Source of the DNA: MVYY01 sp012517575
GTDB lineage: Bacteria; Bacteroidota; Bacteroidia; Bacteroidales; Paludibacteraceae
Length of the DNA stretch: 64,000 nt
Assembly (NCBI GenBank): GCA_031629035.1
Contig: JAVLUG010000005.1
Span: forward strand, 116,794 to 180,793
Reading direction: 5' to 3'
Both the position numbers and the translations under genes were made by a program. Position 1 is the first letter of the stretch. Each line of letters opens with the position of its first letter. This document shows, piece after piece, positions 26,981 to 37,000 of the stretch. The notes beneath the pieces were generated by a model. That model was not told the DNA's origin, made no database searches, and worked only from the letters and a program-made list of their open reading frames with translations.

Positions 26981-27379
26981 ATGGCACGTCCTCGACAGAA
27001 ACGTAAAATGGAATCGCCCCCACTTATGATGGGGTACAAGCCTTTTGGCATCCCCCGACAGAAACTGGACAAATTGGAATTGCATTTTGATGAGTTTGAA
27101 GCCATTCGTTTGTTGGATTATGAAGGAATGACACAAGAAGAAGCAGCTGAGCACATGAATGTTTCGCGACCCACATTGACAAGAATCTACGAATCGGCCA
27201 GAAAGGCTATTGCTAAAGCATTGGTAGAAGGGAAAATGATTTTAATTGAGGGTGGGAATATTGAGTTTGAGCAACATTGGTTTCGCTGCAAGTGTTGCTA
27301 TCAATTGGTAAAGGAAGGTGAAAATCATGTACATCAAACAAATTCGGACGAAAACGATTTATTACCCATAGAAAGTTAG
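26981..27379 (+). CDS. DUF134 family HTH protein
   Basis: A 132-residue member of the DUF134/UPF0251 family. The N-terminus RPRQKRKMESPP and GYKPFGIP are typical, followed by a sigma-70 region-4-like helix-turn-helix (LDYEGMTQEEAAEHMNVSRP) and a C-terminal cysteine cluster CKCCY. The HTH makes it a likely DNA-binding regulator, and the cysteines may bind metal. The ZIP metal transporter gene begins 47 bases downstream on the same strand, so regulation of metal uptake is a reasonable inference. Confidence 0.85.
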   Translation: MARPRQKRKMESPPLMMGYKPFGIPRQKLDKLELHFDEFEAIRLLDYEGMTQEEAAEHMNVSRPTLTRIYESARKAIAKALVEGKMILIEGGNIEFEQHWFRCKCCYQLVKEGENHVHQTNSDENDLLPIES

Positions 27380-27426
27380 AAGTATTTTTCCGGTCAAATT
27401 AATTGTGAATCAATACAAAAGAAATT

Positions 27427-28173
27427 ATGACGCAAAGTTTTATTTTTACCGTTATAGCTCTATTTTTGGGAAGTGTCGGCAGCGTATTGTTGGCCGGCTT
27501 AATTTTGTTGATAAAGGAGCAGCAAATGCAAAGAATCACCCATTTGTTGACCTATCTGGCAGGAGGCACATTGCTTGGTTCAGCTTTGTTGGGTATGATT
27601 CCTGAAGCTTCCGGTATGATGGAAATAGGGAAAGTATTGAGTGTGGTGCTTGTAGGAATTATTTTTTTCTTTGTTCTTGAAAAAATTATTTTATGGCGGG
27701 TTTGTTCTGATGCTTCGTGCGAAAGAAACTTTCAAGCGGCAGCTCCGATGGTTTTGTTTGGTGATGCTTTTCACAATGCCATTGACGGGGTGATAATTGC
27801 CGCAGCATTTTTAACATCCAACAATTTTGGTTGGATTGTAACCTTGTCGGTGGTTTTTCATGAAGTGCCACAAGAACTGGGAGATTTTGGAATTCTTCTT
27901 AGAAGTGGCATGAAACGCTCCAAAGCATTATTATACAATGCTTTATCCGGTGCTTCGGCTTTGCTGCTTGGAATTTTGGCTTATTTTTCACTTAATTTTG
28001 CCCAATCTTTAATTCCTTATGCATTGGCGTTTTCTGCTGCCAGTTTTTTGTACATAGCTTTAGCCGATTTAATACCCGAAATGCACAGAAAAACATCATT
28101 TAAGGAGTCGATTGTGCAGATTTTCTTTATTTTGTTGGGAATTATGCTGATTTATTTCTTCGGAAGAGATTAA
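27427..28173 (+). CDS. ZIP family metal transporter
   Basis: Inner-membrane metal ion transporter of 248 residues with about eight helices. The ZIP metal path is visible in helix 4 (FHNAIDGVIIAAAF) and helix 5 (VFHEVPQELGDFGILL). These His/Asp/Glu residues coordinate Zn2+ or another divalent metal. It lies directly after the DUF134 regulator gene and converges on lipA with only 14 bases between stops. Direction of transport and metal preference cannot be deduced. Confidence 0.9.
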   Translation: MTQSFIFTVIALFLGSVGSVLLAGLILLIKEQQMQRITHLLTYLAGGTLLGSALLGMIPEASGMMEIGKVLSVVLVGIIFFFVLEKIILWRVCSDASCERNFQAAAPMVLFGDAFHNAIDGVIIAAAFLTSNNFGWIVTLSVVFHEVPQELGDFGILLRSGMKRSKALLYNALSGASALLLGILAYFSLNFAQSLIPYALAFSAASFLYIALADLIPEMHRKTSFKESIVQIFFILLGIMLIYFFGRD

Positions 28174-28187
28174 TTGTCGGTTTTCGT

Positions 28188-29033
28188 TTATAAAATATGT
28201 TTTTCGGCATGATAAGAAGACCGAACAAATGGCCCGCTCTCGACATGCCTGAATCCCTTCTCTAAACCGATTTGTCGATATTCCTCAAACTTATTTGGGG
28301 ATACATATTCACAAACAGGAATATTTTTACGGGAAGGTTGCAAGTATTGTCCAATGGTTAAAACGGAACATCCGGCAATCAAAGCATCATCCATCAATGT
28401 AAATATTTCGGTTTCCGTTTCTCCCAAACCAACCATGATTCCCGTTTTGGTTGTTATTCCGCATGAAGAAACATAATTCAACACTTTCAGGCTTGTTTCG
28501 TATTTTGCTTTGGAACGAATTTTTGGCGTCAGGCGGCGGACGGTTTCGAGATTGTGTGAAATAATGTTCGGTTTTTCGGCAATAACCAAATCAAGCAATG
28601 TCGTGTCGCCATCAAAATCGGGAATCAATGTTTCCAGTGTTACTTCAGGATTTAAAGTTTTAATTGCCTGAATGGTTTTTGCCCAATGCGATGCACCTTT
28701 GTCGGGCAAATCGTCTCTGTCCACCGAAGTGATAACGGCATGCTGCAAATTCAATAATTGTATGCTTTGTGCAATTCGTTCAGGTTCTGCAGGGTCGGGA
28801 GGCATGGGTTCACCGGTGAGCGTATTGCAAAATCGGCATGCACGCGTGCATATTTCTCCCAAAATCATTAGCGTAGCCGTACCTTTATTCCAGCATTCGC
28901 TTTGATTGGGACATCGTCCACTGGTGCAGATGGTGTGTAATCCGTTTTTTTCGATGATTTGATGAACTTCCGAAAAAGTCGATTCGCTATGCAATTTTGT
29001 CCTTATCCAATCCGGTTTTCGCTGAAAATTCAT
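28188..29033 (-). CDS. lipA: lipoyl synthase
   Basis: Radical-SAM enzyme of 281 residues that inserts two sulfurs into octanoyl groups on lipoyl-domain proteins. Both clusters are visible: the auxiliary cluster motif CTSGRCPNQSECW near residue 36 and the radical-SAM cluster CTRACRFC near residue 64. The C-terminal RSSYHAE supplies the serine ligand. The ATG at 29033 (MNFQRKPDW) is preferred over an upstream TTG at 29057, which would add eight residues and leave no gap to the pseudouridine synthase gene. Co-directional with the two rRNA-modification genes upstream. Confidence 0.95.
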   Translation of the reverse strand: MNFQRKPDWIRTKLHSESTFSEVHQIIEKNGLHTICTSGRCPNQSECWNKGTATLMILGEICTRACRFCNTLTGEPMPPDPAEPERIAQSIQLLNLQHAVITSVDRDDLPDKGASHWAKTIQAIKTLNPEVTLETLIPDFDGDTTLLDLVIAEKPNIISHNLETVRRLTPKIRSKAKYETSLKVLNYVSSCGITTKTGIMVGLGETETEIFTLMDDALIAGCSVLTIGQYLQPSRKNIPVCEYVSPNKFEEYRQIGLEKGFRHVESGPFVRSSYHAEKHIL

Positions 29034-29057
29034 ATCTGTTTTGAATGATGATAACAA

Positions 29058-29747
29058 TTATTCTTTTTCTTTTTGCAATTCCTCGAAAAATAGCCATAAC
29101 TTGTCGTCTTGAGGTACCGGAGCAACAATTTGTATCCAATTTTTTGACACAGGATGAACGAATTCAATTTTTCGGGAGTGAAGGCTAATTCCTCCATTGG
29201 GATTGGAGCGCGGAAAGCCGTACTTTAAATCTCCCCGAATGGGACAGCCGATTTTTGCCAGCTGACAGCGAATTTGATGATGTCGTCCGGTTTCAAGTTG
29301 AATTTCAAGCAAATAATAATGATCAGAATTTGCCAGAAGCTTGTAGTGCAGGATCGCATTTTTGGCATTGTTTACCGGTCGATCGAAAGCTGTAGATTTG
29401 TTGTTGACTTCGTTTCTCACCAAATAATGTTCCAGTGTATCCACCATTTTTGGTGGTTGATGTTGAACAATAGCCCAATAAGTTTTTTTTATTTCGTGAT
29501 TTTGAAACATTTCGTTCAGTCTGGCCAGTGCTTTGTTTGTTTTTGCAAACAGTACAACTCCGCTCACCGGACGATCGAGTCGATGGGTTACGCCCAAAAA
29601 AACATTCCCCGGTTTGTCGTATTTGTTCTTTAAAAAATTTTTCACCATTTCTGAGAGTGGTTCGTCTCCGGTTTTATCGCCCTGCACAATCTCCGAAACT
29701 GTTTTATTTACGGCAATAATGTGATTGTCTTCGTACAAAATTTCCAT
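29058..29747 (-). CDS. RluA-type pseudouridine synthase
   Basis: A 229-residue RNA pseudouridine synthase without an S4 domain. The catalytic Asp lies in VTHRLDRPVSGVVLFAK, and the domain continues with RHHQIRCQLAKIGCPIRGD, a classic RluA-family block. The target may be rRNA or tRNA, which sequence does not settle. It is transcribed with lipA downstream and rlmB upstream (52-base gap). Confidence 0.9.
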   Translation of the reverse strand: MEILYEDNHIIAVNKTVSEIVQGDKTGDEPLSEMVKNFLKNKYDKPGNVFLGVTHRLDRPVSGVVLFAKTNKALARLNEMFQNHEIKKTYWAIVQHQPPKMVDTLEHYLVRNEVNNKSTAFDRPVNNAKNAILHYKLLANSDHYYLLEIQLETGRHHQIRCQLAKIGCPIRGDLKYGFPRSNPNGGISLHSRKIEFVHPVSKNWIQIVAPVPQDDKLWLFFEELQKEKE

Positions 29748-29799
29748 GCGAAAATAAAGCTTTTTGAAGCAAATATTTTGTAAATGTCTTGGTAGAATT

Positions 29800-30570
29800 T
29801 TATTGGTTTTTCGGTTTTCGTTGTCTGATGACTTCGTAAATCAAAACTCCTGCAGCTACTGAAACGTTGAGAGAGGAAATTTTTCCAAAAATTGGAATTT
29901 GGACTTTTTCGTGACATAGCTGTAACAATTCCGTACTTATGCCTTCATCTTCCGAACCTAAAATGATGGCAGTGGGTTCGTTAAAATCTACTTCCGTATA
30001 ATTTTTTTCTCCCTTTTCGGTAGCAGCTATCAGTTTAATGCCCGATAAAGAAAGAAATTGAAGCGTTTCTAATAAATTGATTTCGCGACATACCGGAATA
30101 GAAAGTAAAGCTCCGGCAGAAGTTTTTACGGCGTCAGAAGTAATGGAAACTCCACCTCTGGCAGGAATGACAATGGCATCCACGCCTGCACATTCGCAAG
30201 TTCGGGCTATTGCGCCAAAATTCCGAACATCGGTTATTCCATCCAGAACTACCACGAAAGGTGTTTTTCCTGCTTCGTAAATTCCCGGAATTATATCTTC
30301 GATACGCTGATAGGTAACAGGCGATGTAAATGCAATAACACCCTGATGATTTTTATCGGTAAATTTGTTCAATTTTTCCAATGGTACAAATTGTACCGGA
30401 ATGTGAAGTCCTTTGGTAGCAGCGAAAAGTTCACGTGAAATTTCATTGCTCATGTCGCGTCGCAACAAAATTTTGTCTATGTCTTTGCCGGCTTGTATGG
30501 CTTCCAATACCGGTCGAATGCCGAAAATCATTTCTTTTTCGGGTCGTCTTTTGTTTTTGTAGATAGTCAT
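29800..30570 (-). CDS. rlmB: 23S rRNA (guanosine-2'-O-)-methyltransferase RlmB type
   Basis: SPOUT-class methyltransferase of 256 residues. The N-terminal RNA-binding substrate domain starts MIFGIRPVLEAI. The three SpoU motifs follow: VRNFGAIARTCECAG, AIILGSEDEGIS and ISSLNVSVAAGVLIYE, which form the knotted SAM site. Expected to modify G2251 of 23S rRNA by analogy with E. coli. The ATG at 30570 (MTIYKNKRRPEK) is chosen; the frame is open to 30666, but that region overlaps the end of the upstream gene and is not conserved-looking. Confidence 0.9.
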   Translation of the reverse strand: MTIYKNKRRPEKEMIFGIRPVLEAIQAGKDIDKILLRRDMSNEISRELFAATKGLHIPVQFVPLEKLNKFTDKNHQGVIAFTSPVTYQRIEDIIPGIYEAGKTPFVVVLDGITDVRNFGAIARTCECAGVDAIVIPARGGVSITSDAVKTSAGALLSIPVCREINLLETLQFLSLSGIKLIAATEKGEKNYTEVDFNEPTAIILGSEDEGISTELLQLCHEKVQIPIFGKISSLNVSVAAGVLIYEVIRQRKPKNQ

Positions 30571-30595
30571 GAAATTTTTTTTTTCAATTTCTAAT

Positions 30596-31000
30596 TTAAA
30601 GAAGTTTTTCATTGATTTCGCCGATGCGCATTTCTCTTTCAAAAGAAAAAGTTTTGTCTTTTTCATTCAATAACCGATACAGTTCCAAAGTCTTTCTGTA
30701 AAAACTGTGGGCTTCGGCAGACTGTCGATTTTGTTCAAAAGCATTGGCAGTTTCGTAAGTTAATTGAACCAGTAAATCCAGAATAGAAGCTGAATAGTTC
30801 GCTTTACGAATCGTTTCCGAAAATTTTTCTGTCGGTTCAACAGTCAATTCTTTCAAGTCGACATTTAATAGTTCACGATAAGTGCCGTCCGCCATTTTTA
30901 GTGCATCTTCGGGAAATCCGCTGTCGCGAAACCCCAACATGGCTGCAATAACGCGGCTCAACTTTTCGAGATATTTCAATAAATAATCTTCAGTTGGCAT
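30596..31000 (-). CDS. uncharacterised alpha-helical protein (DUF6483-like)
   Basis: A 134-residue soluble protein beginning MPTEDYLLKYLEKLSRVIAA, similar in layout to DUF6483 proteins. The rest is helical, with a TPR-like stretch ETANAFEQNRQSAEAHSFY. No catalytic motif is visible. First gene of a unit with rlmB, the pseudouridine synthase and lipA; a TACCTTTG promoter lies 55 bases upstream. Function unknown. Confidence 0.65.
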   Translation of the reverse strand: MPTEDYLLKYLEKLSRVIAAMLGFRDSGFPEDALKMADGTYRELLNVDLKELTVEPTEKFSETIRKANYSASILDLLVQLTYETANAFEQNRQSAEAHSFYRKTLELYRLLNEKDKTFSFEREMRIGEINEKLL

Positions 31001-31054
31001 TTTTGTTCAGATAATACAATGAATTTTCAGATCTATGTATTTCAATTTTTCTTG

Positions 31055-31062
31055 CAAAGGTA
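31055..31062 (-). promoter_or_regulatory. -7 element TACCTTTG for the DUF6483-rlmB unit
   Basis: Exact minus-strand TAnnTTTG match 55 bases upstream of the first ATG of the operon. Confidence 0.6.
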
Positions 31063-31174
31063 GCCAAATTATTGCATTTCTTTTTTATTGGATAAAATAA
31101 ATACCCTATTTCATTGACAGGTAAAAGAATATGGCCTGATTCGTAAATTTTTAACAACATGAAGTTTTTTGAAT

Positions 31175-31182
31175 TATCTTTG
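31175..31182 (+). promoter_or_regulatory. -7 element TATCTTTG for the DMT transporter
   Basis: Exact plus-strand TAnnTTTG match 55 bases upstream of the GTG start codon. Confidence 0.6.
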
Positions 31183-31236
31183 CAAAAATTTTTCTATAAA
31201 ATATTGTTTGACGAATATCAAATTTTACAATAAAAA

Positions 31237-32115
31237 GTGTTTTCTCATACAGGTGAAATTGCAGGATTGATGGTGGCACTCTGCTGGACGTTGAGTGCTT
31301 TGTACTTTGAAAAAGCCGGTCATAAAATTGGTTCACTTACGGTGAACGTAATTCGTTTATCGTTGGCAGTTCTGTTGCTGGGTATCACAACTTTTTTTAC
31401 ACGCGGATTTTTCTTTCCTATGGACGCCACACAATATCAATGGTTTTGGCTTGGAATATCCGGTGTGGTGGGCTTCTTTTTGGGAGATTTGTTTTTATTC
31501 AAGTCATACACAGTGATTGGATCTCGTACAGCTCAGTTGATTATGAGTTTGTCTCCGATGTTGACCGCTTTGATTGGTTGGTTTTTTCTCGATGAAAAAC
31601 TCTCAGTGAAAAGCATCCTTGGCATTGTGATATGTGTTACGGGGATTATCGTGGCGATTTCAAATCGGAATATGAAACTCAATATCCCATTCAAGGGGTT
31701 TTTACTGGCTTTTGGGGGTGCCTTAGGTCAGGCCATAGGACTAATTTTAAGCAAAAAAGGAATAGGAAATTATGACCCTGTTGCTGCTACTCAAATTCGT
31801 GCCTTGTTTGGATTGGTTTGTTTTGTTTTATTTATCACTTTTTTAGGGCGATGGAAACAGGTTGCTTCTGCCTTTAGCAAAAAATCAGCATTGAATTCTG
31901 TAACGGTTGGAACATTTTTTGGTCCTTTTGTAGGTGTGGCGTTATCCATGTTTGCCATTCAACATACCAAAACTGGCATTGCTTCCACGTTGATGGCTTT
32001 GGTACCGGTGTTTATAATTTGGCCCTCGTCAGTTATGTTTAAAGAGAAAATTAGAGTTGCTCAGATTATAGGAGCTTTTATTAGTATAGCAGGCGTCAGT
32101 CTGTTTTTTCTTTGA
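31237..32115 (+). CDS. EamA/DMT family transporter
   Basis: Drug/metabolite transporter of 292 residues with ten predicted helices in two EamA repeats (residues 5-140 and 150-292). Each repeat starts with a helix followed by a Lys-rich loop (FEKAGHKIGS; LSKKGIGNYD) and ends with FFLDEKLSVKSILG or FKEKIRVAQIIGAF. The start codon is GTG at 31237 with an in-frame stop right before it. Substrate unknown. Convergent with gdhA; both share a terminator. Confidence 0.85.
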   Translation: MFSHTGEIAGLMVALCWTLSALYFEKAGHKIGSLTVNVIRLSLAVLLLGITTFFTRGFFFPMDATQYQWFWLGISGVVGFFLGDLFLFKSYTVIGSRTAQLIMSLSPMLTALIGWFFLDEKLSVKSILGIVICVTGIIVAISNRNMKLNIPFKGFLLAFGGALGQAIGLILSKKGIGNYDPVAATQIRALFGLVCFVLFITFLGRWKQVASAFSKKSALNSVTVGTFFGPFVGVALSMFAIQHTKTGIASTLMALVPVFIIWPSSVMFKEKIRVAQIIGAFISIAGVSLFFL

Positions 32116-32126
32116 AAAGATTATAA

Positions 32127-32163
32127 AAAAGAGGTCCACGAAAAAAATCGAAGAACCTCTTTA
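32127..32163. terminator. bidirectional terminator between DMT transporter and gdhA
   Basis: Stem AAAGAGGT (32128-32135) and ACCTCTTT (32155-32162) with A and T tracts on both sides, placed between two convergent genes. Confidence 0.7.
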
Positions 32164-32187
32164 TTTACTCTTTTATTGAAGTTTTCT

Positions 32188-33525
32188 TTAAATTACTCCC
32201 TGCGCCATCATGGCTTTTGCTACTTTCATGAATCCGGCAATATTTGCACCTTTCACATAATTCACATATCCATCGGCTTCAGTTCCGTATTTTACACAAG
32301 ATTCGTGGATATTCTGCATAATTTGCTGCAGCTTTTGATCTACTTCTTCTCTTGTCCAGCTCAATCTCATGGAATTTTGAGTCATTTCCAATCCTGAAAC
32401 CGAAACCCCACCGGCATTTGCGGCTTTGCCCGGAGCATAAAGAATTTTATTTTTGAGAAATACATCAATGGCTTCAGGCGTTGAAGGCATATTGGCGCCT
32501 TCGGATACGGCGATACAACCATTTTTTACGAGCATTTCGGCATCTTCTCCTGTAATTTCATTTTGCGTGGCCGAAGGCAAAGCAATGGTACATTTTTCGT
32601 TCCATGGACGTGCACCTTCAACATATTTGCATCCATATTTTTCGGCATATTCTCTGATACGTCCGCGATATACATTTTTCAATTCGAAAACGTAAGCCAG
32701 TTTTTCTTCATCGATACCATCCGGATCATAAATATAACCATTGCTATCGGATAAGGTAATTACTTTTGCACCCAATTGGAGCGCTTTTTGAGCAGTGTAA
32801 GTTGCTACGTTTCCTGAACCGGAAATAGCTACAACCTGACCTTTCAGATCGTGAATACCTTTTGTTTTCAGCATATTCATTAAAAAGTAGATATTTCCAT
32901 AGCCTGTGGCTTCAGGGCGAATTAGTGAACCTCCAAATTCGAGACCTTTTCCAGTGAGTACTCCATTGGCTTCATTTCTGAGCTTTTTGTACATGCCGTA
33001 CATATAACCGATTTCACGTCCACCAACACCTATATCACCAGCCGGCACATCCGTGTCGGGACCTACAATTTTATTCAATTCAAGCATAAATGCCTGGCAA
33101 AAACGCATCACTTCAGCATCTGATTTTCCTTTGGGATTAAAATCGGAACCACCTTTAGCGCCACCCATTGGAAGTGTAGTAAGAGAATTTTTAAAAGTTT
33201 GTTCAAAAGCAAGAAATTTCAAAATTCCCGGATAAACGGAAGGATGGAAACGCAATCCGCCTTTGTAGGGTCCAATGGCATTGTTGTGCTGCACTCTGTA
33301 ACCCATGTTGGTTTGGATATTGCCTTTGTCGTCTACCCAAGTAACGCGGAAAGATAAAATTCTGTCCGGAATAACCAGCCGTTCAACCAAATTCTGTTTT
33401 TCAAATTCGGGATGCGCATTGTAAACATCTACAATCGATTCCAACACTTCCTGTACGGCCTGATAATACTCCGGCTCATTGGGAAATCTCCTTTTCAAAT
33501 TGTCAATTACCTGTTCTACTTTCAT
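32188..33525 (-). CDS. gdhA: NADP-type hexameric glutamate dehydrogenase
   Basis: Glutamate dehydrogenase of 445 residues that converts 2-oxoglutarate and ammonia to glutamate. The substrate-binding block PMGGAKGGSDFNPKGKSD (catalytic Lys region), PAGDIGVGGREIGYM and the dinucleotide-binding GSGNVATYTAQKALQLGA are clear. Length matches the small hexameric class. Single-gene unit with a TAACTTTG element 38 bases upstream. Central nitrogen assimilation in anaerobic Bacteroidales. Confidence 0.95.
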   Translation of the reverse strand: MKVEQVIDNLKRRFPNEPEYYQAVQEVLESIVDVYNAHPEFEKQNLVERLVIPDRILSFRVTWVDDKGNIQTNMGYRVQHNNAIGPYKGGLRFHPSVYPGILKFLAFEQTFKNSLTTLPMGGAKGGSDFNPKGKSDAEVMRFCQAFMLELNKIVGPDTDVPAGDIGVGGREIGYMYGMYKKLRNEANGVLTGKGLEFGGSLIRPEATGYGNIYFLMNMLKTKGIHDLKGQVVAISGSGNVATYTAQKALQLGAKVITLSDSNGYIYDPDGIDEEKLAYVFELKNVYRGRIREYAEKYGCKYVEGARPWNEKCTIALPSATQNEITGEDAEMLVKNGCIAVSEGANMPSTPEAIDVFLKNKILYAPGKAANAGGVSVSGLEMTQNSMRLSWTREEVDQKLQQIMQNIHESCVKYGTEADGYVNYVKGANIAGFMKVAKAMMAQGVI

Positions 33526-33562
33526 TTTGTTAATGTTTTTTAATTTTTATAGTTTTCGGTTG

Positions 33563-33570
33563 CAAAGTTA
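33563..33570 (-). promoter_or_regulatory. -7 element TAACTTTG for gdhA
   Basis: Exact minus-strand TAnnTTTG match, 38 bases upstream of the gdhA ATG. Confidence 0.65.
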
Positions 33571-33793
33571 CAACAAAATAGTAATATCTGTATATGAAAA
33601 ATAGGAAATTCTGCAATTTTTTTTAATTTTTTTATCCTGATACTGGTTGACATATTTATCCTTTTCGGAAGAAATTTATTTTTATTGTTGTTAAATTTAA
33701 ATTATTCCTATCAAAATGACATCATTTGTATTCTTATCTTATATTTTTTTAGGTTTAGCTCAGGTTTTTTCTTTTATATTTCAAAAAAAACTG

Positions 33794-33801
33794 TATTTTT
33801 G
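33794..33801 (+). promoter_or_regulatory. -7 element TATTTTTG for tRNA-Ser
   Basis: Exact TAnnTTTG match 22 bases upstream of the mature tRNA 5' end. Confidence 0.65.
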
Positions 33802-33822
33802 CAACGTAAAACTTTTTTGACT

Positions 33823-33909
33823 GGAAAGTTGCCGGAGTGGTCGATCGGGACGGTCTCGAAAACCGTTGTACGGGTAACTGTACCGAGAGTTCGAATCTCT
33901 CACTTTCCG
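33823..33909 (+). tRNA. tRNA-Ser (anticodon CGA)
   Basis: Class II tRNA of 87 nt. The acceptor stem is GGAAAGT paired with ACTTTCC, with discriminator G at 33909 and no encoded CCA. The anticodon loop CTCGAAA gives CGA, reading UCG serine codons. A long variable arm (tgtacgggtaactgtacc) and the T-loop GTTCGAATC complete the fold. It lies just upstream of a restriction-modification gene, a common insertion setting. Confidence 0.95.
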
Positions 33910-34081
33910 CTGATTTTTTCGGAATATTTTTTTCGTAAGAGTTCAATAAAAATACTTTTTTCTTCGTTCATTTGTCTTTACGAGCAAAACGCTATATTTC
34001 ATTTCTTTTACACAAAATTTTTCCCCAACCTGATTGACCGGTTGAGTTTTTTATATTGTGTTTTTCCCATATTTTTACTTT

Positions 34082-37000
34082 ATGCTGAAACAGTATTTAA
34101 ACAGCCTTCAAACAACTTTTAATCAAGGTGATGCACGTGAGGAGAGTTATTATGTGCATTTGAAAGATTTGTTGCTGAATTATGCTATTGAACGTCAGAT
34201 AAAAAAGGTTGATATTACCATTTTACCTAAACCAACTGAAGCCGGGAATCCCGATTTTCGTATCTGGGACGGGAAGAATCATATTACCGGTTACATTGAA
34301 GCTAAAGATCCTTCTGTTACCAACTTGGACAGAATTGAAGTTTCCGGGCAGTTGAAACGTTACCGAGAAACTTTTCCGAATGTTATCCTGACCAATTTTT
34401 ACGAGTTTCGTCTTTATCGAAATGGAGAGTTGGTGAAGCAAGCGTTGGTTGGACGTCCAGAACTGGCTCGTAAATTAGCTGTTGCGCCACCTGTAGAAAA
34501 TGAAACTTCATTTTTTGATTTGCTCGATACCTTTTTTTCTTTTTCGCTGCCCCATGTGCGCAATGCTCAATCGCTGGCTACAGAGCTGGCGAAACGTACC
34601 CGATTTTTGCGCGACGAAGTGGTTAGTATTGAATTGGATGCAGAAGAAAAGCAGGGGAAAAAAGCCATTCAGGGTTTTTACGAAGCTTTCCGAAAATATT
34701 TGATTGGAACATTGACAAAGGAAGCATTTGCCGATTTGTACTCTCAAACGTTGACTTACGGATTGTTTGCTGCCCGCACACGTTCCGACAATTCCTTTAA
34801 TCGCGAGCTTGCTTTTAAGTATATTCCCAATACCATAGGTATTTTACGCGATGTTTTTCGTTTTATTTCGCTGGAAGATCCTCCAAAACCATTACAAGTA
34901 ATTGTGGACGATATTGCAGAAGTGTTGAGTGTTACTGATGTAAGGAAAATTTTGGAAGATTATTTTGAAGAAGGAAAAGGACAAGACCCGATTGTTCATT
35001 TTTACGAAACTTTTCTGACTGCCTATGATCCTTCGATTCGGGAAAAACGTGGTGTTTACTATACGCCTGAACCGGTTGTAGGATATATTGTACGATCGGT
35101 GAACGAACTTTTGAAAACGCATTTCGATATGCCCGATGGACTCGCGTCGATTAATCTTACGTTGCTCGATCCTGCTGCAGGAACGCTAACTTTTCCTGCT
35201 GAAGCCGTTAAGTTGGCTGTTAAAGAGTTTACGGAAAAATATGGGAGTGGTGGTCGAAATAATTTTATCAGGAATCAAATTCTTGAGAATTTTTTTGCGT
35301 TTGAACTAATGATGGCTCCTTATGCCGTTGGACATCTGAAAATGAGTTTTTTGCTGGAAGAGCTGGGATACAAACTGAGTGATAATGAACGGTTCAAGCT
35401 TTATCTGACCAACACGTTGGAAATGGATGAACTGGAGCAAATTTCCATTCCCGGACTCAGTTCGCTGAGTGAAGAAAGTCATTTGGCCGGCAAAATCAAA
35501 AAGGAACAGCCTGTGCTGGTAATTCTTGGAAATCCACCTTATAGTGGAATTTCAGCCAATATAAACGATTGGACAGAAAAACTGCTCAAACAAAATATTG
35601 ATGGAGCTCAAAGTTATTATGAAGTAGACGGTAAACCGCTCGGAGAGAAAAATCCGAAATGGTTGCAGGACGATTATGTCAAATTTTTGCGTTTCGCTCA
35701 GTGGAAAATTCAAAAAGCGGGTTTTGGTGTAGTGGGTATGATTACCAACCATAGTTATCTCGATAATCCGACTTTTCGCGGAATGAGACAAAGTTTGATG
35801 AAAACTTTCAATGAAATTTATATTCTCGACCTTCATGGCAACAGTCTGAAAAAGGAAACGGCGCCGGATGGAGAAAAAGATGAAAATGTTTTTGATATTC
35901 GTCAGGGAACAGCAATAGCCATTTTTGTAAAACAAAAGGAAAAATCCGACTGCAAGGTTTATCATGCCGAACTTTTTGGCAAACGGCAAAATAAATATGA
36001 ATGGCTGGATGCCCATCAATTGGAAATTAAAAATTATCAGTTGCTGAAACCCGAAAGTCCCTGGTATTTCTTTATCCCACGAGATACCGAAAAAATAAAA
36101 AATTATTTGAAATGGAAGCAAATTAACGAGATTTTTCCTGTAAATGGCGCAGGCATGACAACTGCCAGAGATAATTTTGTTATAGATTTCAATAAAGCGG
36201 CTCTTTTGAACAGAATTAGACTTTTCAAGAATTCAAAATTTAGCGATAAAGAACTTTATGAATTTTTTCATATTAACAAAAAGATAGGTTGGAGTATTCG
36301 TAAAGCATGGAATATGCTCCAAAATATTCCTGATAACGAATTAGAAAATTATATTTTTGATTTTCTTTATCGTCCTTTCGATCACCGATATATCTTTTGG
36401 CACGATTCGTTGGTTTGGAGAACTGTTAAGCAAATCATGGTTCATTTACTGCAAAATAATTTTTCTTTAACAACTGTAAGACAAGTGAAAACCGGTGGTA
36501 CATGGCAACATTGTTTGATATCCGATAAATTAATTGAAAGTTGTTATATATCAAATAAAACCAGTGAAATTTGCTATGCATTTCCACTTTATCTTTACAA
36601 GCAGCATACTCCCAAAAAATCTCGCAGTCAATACATGATGATGTTGTTTGAACCGGAACCTGAATATGGGAACATCTACAAAGAACCCAACATCGACAAA
36701 ATGGTTTATCAAACTTTGAACAAAACTTACGGCAGGGAAATTACGCCTGAAGAAATTCTCTATTATATTTATGCCGTGTTTTACAGCAATGTTTATCGTG
36801 AAAAATATGCTGATTTTTTGAAAATCGATTTTCCACGTGTGCCATTTCCTGCTGATTACAAGGTTTTCAGCAAAATGGCTGCTTTGGGAAATGAGCTGGT
36901 GGACTTGCATTTGATGAAAAGCAGTCGGCTCAATACGTTCGTTTCCAAATTTCAAGGCGAAGGCGAAAATGACGTTATAGAAGAAATAATTTATCGCCCA

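Noticed and set aside
33685..34122. 145-codon plus-strand open frame
   Set aside because: It runs straight through the tRNA-Ser gene and overlaps the restriction gene start; the translation has no protein character.
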